Assembly (NCBI RefSeq): GCF_000403355.2
Contig: NZ_KE159646.1
Location: forward strand, 2,803,960-2,867,959
Length of the DNA: 64,000 nucleotides
Origin: Adlercreutzia caecimuris B7
Lineage (GTDB): Bacteria; Actinomycetota; Coriobacteriia; Coriobacteriales; Eggerthellaceae
Direction of reading: 5' to 3'
The first letter of the stretch is position 1; the number at the start of each line of letters is the position of its first letter. Of this stretch, positions 52,259 to 58,779 are shown one piece after another. The notes under the pieces were generated by a model. It saw only the letters and a program-made list of their open reading frames with translations, was not told where the DNA came from and did no database searches. The position numbers and the translations under genes were made by a program.

Positions 52259-54850
52259 ATGGCTAAAACGGCATCCAAGTACATCAGCTTCGACAGCGAC
52301 GGGCATCTGGTGGCCGACGAGGGGGCCGGCGCGGCATCGTCTGCGTCCGAGGTCGCCGAGGGTGCGTCTCTGAAGGCGGCCGTGGCCTACGCCCTGGACG
52401 CTATCGTGGATGCGGCGAGTGCCCTGCCTGAGAACGCCGCCGCCCTCATCGCCCCGGCCCAGCGCGAGGAGCCGGCCGACCCTGAGGAGGCCACGCTCAC
52501 CGTGGCGCGCTACACGCGCTCTACCATCGGTGACGACTTCGCCGTGAGCCCCGAGACGGCTGCCCGCCCTCGGGCCCTCGTGGTGGCCTCGGCCAAGAAC
52601 GCCCGGGCCTTCGTGGGCCCCATGGAGCAGGCCGGGCTCGACGTGGTGTTCGCCACCGTGGACAACCGCTCGCTCGACGGCTTCGCCCGCCGCCAGCTGC
52701 CCACCTACAACCTGGGCAGCACCTCGGCGGCAGTCAGCGCCGAGCAGCTGTCCGGCAACATCTACACGGTGCTGTCGGCGGCCAAGGAGTGCGGCGCGTC
52801 CCTCATCTTCCTGGACAGCCCTACGGCCGCCCTGGCCGAAGACGAGTACTTTCTGCGCCACGCCCGCAAGCGCGGCCTGCGCGTGTTCGCGCCGGCCGCC
52901 GAGGGCACCCAGCTCATGGGTTGGATGGAGCTGCTGCCCGCCGCCGATGGCCTGGCCGTGCCCACCGCTGCCCCCTGGGAGAGCGCCGCGCCCGCGGCCG
53001 CCGACGATGACGAGGGTCCCACCCACTGGCGCCGCTGCCATGCCTGCAAGCTCTTCTTCGACAAGGAGGAGATCATCTCCGAGGGCTTTACCTGCCCCGC
53101 CTGCGGCACCCTGCAGCGCCTCCGCTCCGACGAGCGTTTGGCCCTGACTGTGGATGCGGGCTCCTTCGAGGAATGGAACGCCCAGATGGCCGATTCCGAT
53201 CCGCTCGCCTTCCCCGGCTACCCCGAGAAGATCGCCGACCAGCGCGAGAAGAGCGGCCTTGAGGAGGCCGTGCGCACGGGCCGGGCGACCATCGCCGGGC
53301 TGCCCGTGGCCATCGGCGTCATGGAGTCCGGCTTCTTCATGGGTTCCATGGGGCATGTGGTGGGCGAAAAGGTGGCGGCCCTTATCGACCGCGCCATCGA
53401 GGAGCGTCTGCCCGTGGTGGTGTTCTGCGCCTCCGGTGGTGCCCGCATGCAGGAGGGGCTCACCTCCCTCATGCAGATGGCGAAGGTGTCCTGCGCCGTG
53501 GAGCGCCTGGGCCGGGCCGCGCTGCCCTTCATCACCGTGCTCACCGATCCCACCACCGGCGGTGTGACCGCGTCCTTCGCCATGCAGGGCGACATCATCC
53601 TGGCCGAGCCGGGCGCGCTCATCGGCTTCGCCGGCCAGCGGGTCATCCGCGACACCATCAAGCAGGAGCTGCCCGAGGGCTTCCAGACCGCCGAGTTCGC
53701 TTTGGAGCACGGGCTCATCGACGCCATCGTGGAGCGCTCCCAGCTGCGCTCGGTGCTCGCCCAGCTTCTGGCCCTGCACGCGCCGAGCGATGCCGAGCGG
53801 GTCGTCACTTACCACAGCGTGATGGACGCCCTTCAGGTGGGCGCAGGGGCCTACGGCACTGTGTCGGTGGCGCTTGAGGCCCGCATGGCCGGCGAGCGCC
53901 TGCGTGCCGAGGAGGCTGCGAGCGGGTTCCTGCGGAAAGTGCCTGTGGTGGGCGGTCTCATCGGGCGCGGCGCAGGCGAGGGCGCTGCCGAGGAAGCCGA
54001 CCGCCGCGAGCTGGACCGCCACGCCCGCCGCGAGGCGCGCCGGGCGGGCATCGAGGGCCAGGCCGCGGCCGGCAGCGCCTGGGAGAGCGTGCAGATCGCC
54101 CGCAACGTGCACCGTCCCACGGCGCGCCGCTACATCGACGGTATCGTGGAGGGCTTCATCGAGCTGCACGGCGACCGCTCCTTTGCCGACGACGGCGCCA
54201 TCCTGGCCGGCGTGGGTTGGATCTCGGGGCATCCGGTCACGGTCATCGCCCAGGAGAAGGGCGTGAATTTGGCCGATCGGGTGGCTCGCAACTTCGGCTG
54301 CCCCCAGCCCGAGGGCTACCGCAAGTCGCTGCGCCTCATGCGCGAGGCCGAGAAGTTCGATCGTCCCATCCTGTGCTTGGTGGACACCCAGGGCGCCTTC
54401 TGCGGCACCGAGGCCGAAGAGCGCGGCCAAGGCAACGCCATCGCCGACAACCTGGTGGCCATGGCCGGCCTTCGGGTGCCGGTGGTGAGCGTGCTGCTCG
54501 GCGAGGGCGGTTCCGGTGGGGCCTTGGCGCTTGCCGTGAGCAACCGTGTGGCCATGCAGGAGCACGCCGTGTACTCGGTGCTCTCGCCGGAGGGCTTCGC
54601 CTCCATCCTGTGGAAGGACGGCAAGCGTGCGCCCGAGGCTGCCGAGGTGATGAAGATGAACGCCCGTGCGGTGTTCGAGGGCGGCATCGTGGATGCCGTC
54701 ATTTCGGAAGGGGAGGGTCCGGCCCACGAGAACCCCGATGAGGCTGTCGCCGCCGTGCGCGACTACGTGCGCGAGGCCTACAAGGAGCTGGCCGATCTGA
54801 CCCCCGACGAGCTCATCGCCCAGCGCCAGGAGCGCTTCGCACGGTTCTAG
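52259..54850 (+). CDS. accDA: Fused acetyl-CoA carboxylase carboxyltransferase (AccD-AccA) with N-terminal biotin-carboxylase-like domain
   Basis: 863 residues. From about 260 to 545 it is AccD: zinc finger CHACKLFFDKEEIIS...CPACG, then GLPVAIGVMESGFFMGSMG and CASGGARMQEGLTSLMQMAK. From about 600 to 863 it is AccA: NVHRPTARRYIDGI, FIELHGDRSFADDGAI, LVDTQGAFCGTEAEERGQ and LLGEGGSGGALALAVSN. Together they transfer carboxyl from biotin to acetyl-CoA. The first 250 residues are extra: residues about 85-230 read like the N-terminal domain of biotin carboxylase (RALVVASAKNARAFVG, TVLSAAKECGASLIFLD, RGLRVFAPAAEGTQLMG) but lack the ATP-grasp part. It could be a docking remnant; true AccC and AccB are not in this window. 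It ends the fab operon. Confidence 0.9.
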   Translation: MAKTASKYISFDSDGHLVADEGAGAASSASEVAEGASLKAAVAYALDAIVDAASALPENAAALIAPAQREEPADPEEATLTVARYTRSTIGDDFAVSPETAARPRALVVASAKNARAFVGPMEQAGLDVVFATVDNRSLDGFARRQLPTYNLGSTSAAVSAEQLSGNIYTVLSAAKECGASLIFLDSPTAALAEDEYFLRHARKRGLRVFAPAAEGTQLMGWMELLPAADGLAVPTAAPWESAAPAAADDDEGPTHWRRCHACKLFFDKEEIISEGFTCPACGTLQRLRSDERLALTVDAGSFEEWNAQMADSDPLAFPGYPEKIADQREKSGLEEAVRTGRATIAGLPVAIGVMESGFFMGSMGHVVGEKVAALIDRAIEERLPVVVFCASGGARMQEGLTSLMQMAKVSCAVERLGRAALPFITVLTDPTTGGVTASFAMQGDIILAEPGALIGFAGQRVIRDTIKQELPEGFQTAEFALEHGLIDAIVERSQLRSVLAQLLALHAPSDAERVVTYHSVMDALQVGAGAYGTVSVALEARMAGERLRAEEAASGFLRKVPVVGGLIGRGAGEGAAEEADRRELDRHARREARRAGIEGQAAAGSAWESVQIARNVHRPTARRYIDGIVEGFIELHGDRSFADDGAILAGVGWISGHPVTVIAQEKGVNLADRVARNFGCPQPEGYRKSLRLMREAEKFDRPILCLVDTQGAFCGTEAEERGQGNAIADNLVAMAGLRVPVVSVLLGEGGSGGALALAVSNRVAMQEHAVYSVLSPEGFASILWKDGKRAPEAAEVMKMNARAVFEGGIVDAVISEGEGPAHENPDEAVAAVRDYVREAYKELADLTPDELIAQRQERFARF

Positions 54851-54882
54851 AGCCGTCGAGATAACCTTCCCGAAACGCTTGG

Positions 54883-54909
54883 ACGGGCCGCCCGACAGGG
54901 GCGGCCCGT
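54883..54909 (+). terminator. Terminator of the fab-acc operon
   Basis: ACGGGCCGCCC, loop GACAG, GGGCGGCCCGT, then TCGTTTATG. The stem is very stable with a short T-tract. Confidence 0.75.
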
Positions 54910-54954
54910 TCGTTTATGCTGGGTTTTCGGCAACGTTCGTCGATGGGAGCAGCT

Positions 54955-55809
54955 ATGCATATGGGACCGCGGAAGGTTATCTGGATCGCCGGCGCTTCGG
55001 GGCGGGTGGGGCAGGCCGTGGAGCGGCTGCTCGATCATGGCGACTACGTCATCATCACCACCGATACCGAGCTGGACGTGACCGACCATGAGGCGGTGCT
55101 CCAGTACGTGGCGGTCAACCGGCCCAACATCGTCATCAACTGCGCCGCCATGACCGATGAGGCCGCCTGCGAGGCGCATCCGGTGGAGGCCTACCGCGTG
55201 AACGCCATGGGCGCCCGCAACCTGGCCGCCGCTGCCTGGTCGGTGGGGGCTTCCATCGTGCAGTTGACCTGCGATGACGTGTTTGCCGACCAGGGCGGCG
55301 AGCGCAACGAGTTCGACGCGACGCCGCCGCGCGAGAGCGTGTGCGCCAAGTCGAAGATCGCTGGCGAGAACTTCGTGCGCGAGCTGAACCCCAAGCACGT
55401 CATTGTGCGCTCCGACTGGATCTACGGCGCCGAACCCGGCTATTGGTTGGATTCGCTGCTCATGGCCGCCCGCACGGGTGCGCCCTTCGCCGTGACCACC
55501 GACCAGCTCGCCTCGCCGACCTCGGTGACGACCCTTGCCGCCTGCATCGTGGCCCTCATCGAGAGCGAGGAGTACGGGCTGTTCCACGCCGCCGATAGAG
55601 GTGTGACGAGCCGTTACGATTTCGCTCGCGAGGTCCTGCGTCTCGCGGGCCTTTCCGAGAGCTGCCTCGTACCCGAAAGCGACCCGGCGGCGGCACGCAC
55701 TGTGCGCCTTGCGAACCTCATGCTCACCATGACGGGCATTTTCACCATGCCCGCCTGGCAGGACGACCTGCGCACCTACCTTGCCGCCCAAGACCTTCTG
55801 GTGAGGTAG
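54955..55809 (+). CDS. RmlD-like SDR (dTDP-4-dehydrorhamnose reductase family) with altered active site
   Basis: 284 residues from ATG 54955 (GGGAGC upstream). NAD(P)-binding WIAGASGRVGQAVERLL and the family strings LDVTDHEAVLQYV, NIVINCAAMTDEAACE, YRVNAMGARNLAAAA and QLTCDDVFADQ resemble RmlD/RfbD. The catalytic YxxxK, normally Y-G-x-T/S-K-x-x-G-E, reads CAKSKIAGE: Cys replaces Tyr. Downstream VIVRSDWIYG is conserved. It may therefore be non-catalytic or use another residue. No rmlABC genes are nearby, so a rhamnose role is doubtful. It is followed 6 bp later by the symporter gene, probably co-transcribed. Confidence 0.82.
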   Translation: MHMGPRKVIWIAGASGRVGQAVERLLDHGDYVIITTDTELDVTDHEAVLQYVAVNRPNIVINCAAMTDEAACEAHPVEAYRVNAMGARNLAAAAWSVGASIVQLTCDDVFADQGGERNEFDATPPRESVCAKSKIAGENFVRELNPKHVIVRSDWIYGAEPGYWLDSLLMAARTGAPFAVTTDQLASPTSVTTLAACIVALIESEEYGLFHAADRGVTSRYDFAREVLRLAGLSESCLVPESDPAAARTVRLANLMLTMTGIFTMPAWQDDLRTYLAAQDLLVR

Positions 55810-55815
55810 CGCGCT

Positions 55816-57195
55816 ATGGAGTTCACCAATCATCTGCAGCCGTCAGAAGAGTCCGAAGAATCCGATGGGCGCCGCCGCCTGCCGCGCTTGGGCCTCACGA
55901 GCCAAATTCTTCTGGCGCTCGTGCTGGGGCTTGCGTGCGGTGCGGTGCTGCACTATGCGGTGCCCGCCGGCGCCGTGCGCGACGACGTTCTGATCGGCGG
56001 CGTGTTCTACCTGGTGGGCCAGGGGTTCATCCGCCTCATGCAGATGCTCGTGGTGCCGCTTGTGTTCTGCTCCATCGTCTGCGGGGCAGCGGCCATCGAC
56101 ACGAAGACGTTGGGCTCGGTGGGCCTGAAGACGCTGCTTTTGTACCTGCTCACCACGGCGGTGGCCATCTCGCTGGCCTTAGGGGTGGGCAATCTCATCA
56201 ACCCCGGCGAGGGCGTGGATCTCTCGTCGCTGGCCGCCCCGCCCGATAGCGCCGATGCGGCCCCGCTGGACGAGGCGGCCACGGCGAACACCATGGACAC
56301 CCTGCTCAACATCATCCCCAGCAACCCCGTGGCAGCGCTCGCCCAGGGAGACATGCTGCCGCTCATCTTCTTCGCCCTGTTCGTGGGCATTGTGCTGGCT
56401 CGGCTCGGGCGGCGGGTGGAAACGGTGCACAGCTTCTTCGTGCAGTTCAACGACATCATGATGGAGATGACCTCGCTCGTTATGAAGGTGGCGCCTGTGG
56501 GCGTGTTCTGCCTGCTCGCCCGTACCTTCGCCAACGTGGGCTTCGAGGCCTTCCTGCCCATGGTGAAGTACATGGGCGGCGTGCTCGCGGCCCTGGTGCT
56601 GCAGCTCGGCGTGACCTATATGGTGCTCCTGTGGGTGTTCGCCCGCATGAGCCCGCTCATGTTCCTGCGAAAGTTCTTCTCGGTAGCCGCCTTCGGCTTC
56701 TCCACGGCCACCTCGAATGCCACCATCCCCTTGAACATCGAGACGCTGGAGAAGAAGATGGGGGTGGACCGGCGCATCTCGTCGTTCACCATTCCGCTCG
56801 GCGCCACCATCAACATGGACGGCACCGCCATCATGCAGGGCGTGGCCGTGGTGTTCACGGCCCAGCTGTTCGGCGTGCCCTTGGGGCCGGCGGAGTACGC
56901 CACGGTCATTGCCACGGCAACCTTGGCCTCCATCGGCACAGCCGGGGTGCCCTCGGTGGGACTTATCACCCTGTCCATGGTATTCGATGCCGTGGGATTG
57001 CCCTTGGAGGGCATCGCGCTCATCATGGGCATCGACCGCATTCTGGATATGTGCCGCACGGCCGTGAACATCACGGGGGATGCGGTGGTCACCTCCATCG
57101 TGGCCAAGCAGGCCGGGCGAGTGGATATGGCGGTGTTCCGCGACCCTGATGCCGGCCGCGAGGTGGATGACGTGCGCCTCGCCGTGCGCCAGTAG
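55816..57195 (+). CDS. Dicarboxylate/amino acid:cation symporter (DAACS family)
   Basis: A 459-residue membrane protein of the glutamate/dicarboxylate symporter fold: helices from about residue 20, RLMQMLVVPLVFCSIVCGAA in the scaffold, the hairpin FGFSTATSNATIPLNIE (serine-rich HP1-type), and GATINMDGTAIMQGVAVVF (NMDGT substrate/sodium motif), then GTAGVPSVGLITLSMVF and LIMGIDRILDMCRTAVNI. It imports C4-dicarboxylates or acidic/neutral amino acids with Na+ or H+; the substrate is not fixed by sequence. The 40-residue insert near 145-170 (LAAPPDSADAAPLDEAA) is periplasmic. The end of the gene, with its stop, is duplicated in tandem just downstream. Confidence 0.92.
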   Translation: MEFTNHLQPSEESEESDGRRRLPRLGLTSQILLALVLGLACGAVLHYAVPAGAVRDDVLIGGVFYLVGQGFIRLMQMLVVPLVFCSIVCGAAAIDTKTLGSVGLKTLLLYLLTTAVAISLALGVGNLINPGEGVDLSSLAAPPDSADAAPLDEAATANTMDTLLNIIPSNPVAALAQGDMLPLIFFALFVGIVLARLGRRVETVHSFFVQFNDIMMEMTSLVMKVAPVGVFCLLARTFANVGFEAFLPMVKYMGGVLAALVLQLGVTYMVLLWVFARMSPLMFLRKFFSVAAFGFSTATSNATIPLNIETLEKKMGVDRRISSFTIPLGATINMDGTAIMQGVAVVFTAQLFGVPLGPAEYATVIATATLASIGTAGVPSVGLITLSMVFDAVGLPLEGIALIMGIDRILDMCRTAVNITGDAVVTSIVAKQAGRVDMAVFRDPDAGREVDDVRLAVRQ

Positions 57196-57299
57196 GTGCG
57201 AGGCGCGGCGGTGCGCCAGTAGGTGTGGGGCGGATGACGCGCGTGTGGCGGTGCGCCAGTAGGTGCGGGGCGCGGCGGCCCGTCGTAGCCGCGGAGCTT
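57166..57299 (+). repeat. Tandem duplication of the symporter gene 3' end
   Basis: The 67-bp unit beginning GATGACGTGCGC at 57166 recurs beginning GATGACGCGCGT at 57233. Both carry GTGCGCCAGTAGGTG, the last codons VRQ and stop of the symporter; a third partial copy of GGTGCGCCAGTAGGTG lies between them (about 57210-57225). The extra copies are non-coding. Confidence 0.75.
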
Positions 57300-57348
57300 A
57301 TCGCATCGCTCCGGTGTGAGTTCCCGTGCTTCCTTAAGTGCGGTTTTC

Positions 57349-57511
57349 GTGCAGTAAACTCCGCGAAATAGATGTCAGGCTCGATCTGTCATGGTGGGTC
57401 GGTTGCACGTCTTGTTGCTCACCAGGGGAAATGCAGAACGCCTCTCGGAGACGGTGTCTGTGGGCGCCCGCTCGGACGGGTACTGCATCTACTTCGCGGA
57501 GTTTACTGCAC
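57349..57511. repeat. Dispersed element with 25-bp terminal inverted repeats, family B, copy 2
   Basis: The ends GTGCAGTAAACTCCGCGAAA (from 57349) and TTCGCGGAGTTTACTGCAC (to 57511) are nearly identical to those of the element at 5068-5218, but the 113-bp interior differs and lacks the strong hairpin of copy 1. Some flanking bases also match (TTTTCG before, CGAAAATGGCG after), so the arms may extend to about 40 bp. Confidence 0.78.
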
Positions 57512-57649
57512 GAAAATGGCGTTTTCGGATTCTGCCGCGGAGGAAAGCGTTGGATTCCAAGTGAAAAGCGGGCCGCCGAGTGGCGACCCGCCGGGAAAGC
57601 GGCGCAGCGATTGCTGCGAAGATGGAGCGCGCGGCCGCGAAGTGTGTGC

Positions 57650-57760
57650 GCACGCGGCACGGGCGCGACGGTCATGGGGCGGGCGCTCCAGCCGTGAAGC
57701 GAGAGCACGCGGCACGGGCGAGACGGCCGTGGGGCGGGCGCGCGGCGCGGGCCGTTGAGC
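57650..57760. repeat. Two-copy imperfect tandem repeat, 55-bp period
   Basis: GCACGCGGCACGGGCG begins at 57650 and again at 57705; each is followed by GACGG, ATGGGGCGGGCGC or GTGGGGCGGGCGC. Nothing else is recognisable nearby. Confidence 0.7.
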
Positions 57761-57789
57761 GTGCTCTCGCGGAGGCGGGGTACTGCGGT

Positions 57790-58779
57790 CTACAGCATGG
57801 TGGCGCGCAGCACCTCGGGCGTGAGGGGCGACAGCAGCGCCGGGGCGATATCGAAGATGGTGCGGCAGCCGGTCTCGCCGGCAGCGGCCATACGGGCGCA
57901 GGCGCGGGCGCAGGCCACCAGTACGCTGCCGGTGAACTCGGGGTTGGAATCGAGCTTCAGCGAATATTCGATCACATGGGTGTTCTCGCCTGCGGCCCCG
58001 GTGGTGCCGGTGCGGATGACCGAGCCGCCGTGGGGGATGCCGGCGTGGTCGCGGTCGAGTTCCTCCTGGCTCACGAAGGTGACCGTGGTGTCGTAGTCGG
58101 CGAAGTAGTTCGGCATGGTGACGATGGCCTCTTCGATGGCGGCGGTGTCGGCGCCATCGGCGGCTACCACGAAGCACTCGCGGGTGTGCTTCTGGCGCGT
58201 GGTCAGATCGGGGTTCGCGCCGGAGCGCACGGCCTCCAGGGCGGCGGGCACGGGCACGGTGTACTGGCGGGCATCCACCACGCCGGGGATGCGGCGGATG
58301 GCGTCGGAGTGGCCCTGGGATACGCCGCGGCCCCAGAAGGTGTAATCGGCGCCGTTGGGCATGATGGCGCCCGCGTACACGCGGCTCACCGAGAACATGC
58401 CCGGATCCCAGCCCACGGAGATGACGGCCACATGCCCGGCCTCGCGGGCAGCCGCGTCCACGGCGGCGAAGTGCTCGGGGATGTTCGCGTGGGTGTCGAA
58501 GGAGTCCACCACGTTGTAGAGCGCGGCGGCCGCCGGGGTCTGCTCGGGCAGGTCGGTGGCACTGCCGCCAGCCAGCACGAGCACGTCGATATCGCCGGTA
58601 TGGGCGGCCAGCTCGTCGGCGGACCACACGGCCACGTTCTCGCCGTAGGGATGCACGGTGGCGGGGTCGCGGCGGGTGAACACGCCGACCAACTGGGTAT
58701 CGGGGTTGGCGGCGCAGGCGAGCTCAACGCCGCGTCCGAGGTTGCCGTAGCCGAGGATGCCAATGCGAATGGGGTTCAA
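57790..58779 (-). CDS. ddh: meso-Diaminopimelate D-dehydrogenase
   Basis: A 329-residue NADPH-dependent enzyme, making meso-diaminopimelate from tetrahydrodipicolinate in one step for lysine and peptidoglycan. Rossmann start IRIGILGYGNLGRGVELAC, then LAGGSATDLPEQTP, VVDSFDTHANIPEHF, SVGWDPGMFSVSRVY, TFWGRGVSQGHSDAIRRI and the C-terminal SNPEFTGSVLVACARA, all typical of Ddh. The start codon is TTG at 58779, with AAGGAGG five bases upstream; the first residues would be MNPIRIG. It overlaps the stop of the histidine kinase by 4 bp (TTGA), linking its translation to the VanRS-like operon. Ddh is found in Eggerthellaceae and clostridia and bypasses the succinylase/acetylase routes. Confidence 0.93.
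   Translation of the reverse strand: MNPIRIGILGYGNLGRGVELACAANPDTQLVGVFTRRDPATVHPYGENVAVWSADELAAHTGDIDVLVLAGGSATDLPEQTPAAAALYNVVDSFDTHANIPEHFAAVDAAAREAGHVAVISVGWDPGMFSVSRVYAGAIMPNGADYTFWGRGVSQGHSDAIRRIPGVVDARQYTVPVPAALEAVRSGANPDLTTRQKHTRECFVVAADGADTAAIEEAIVTMPNYFADYDTTVTFVSQEELDRDHAGIPHGGSVIRTGTTGAAGENTHVIEYSLKLDSNPEFTGSVLVACARACARMAAAGETGCRTIFDIAPALLSPLTPEVLRATML

Larger units (their letters stand above)
57196..57789. other. 594-bp intergenic region rich in repeats
   Basis: In order: the duplicated symporter 3' end (to about 57299), the family B inverted-repeat element (57349-57511), and a two-copy tandem repeat with a 55-bp period (57650-57760). No gene was recognised; frames here follow GC composition. 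It lies between the symporter and converging ddh. Confidence 0.6.

Noticed and set aside
52109-54727. 872-codon minus-strand ORF opposite accDA
   Set aside because: Antisense shadow of a clearly coding plus-strand gene.
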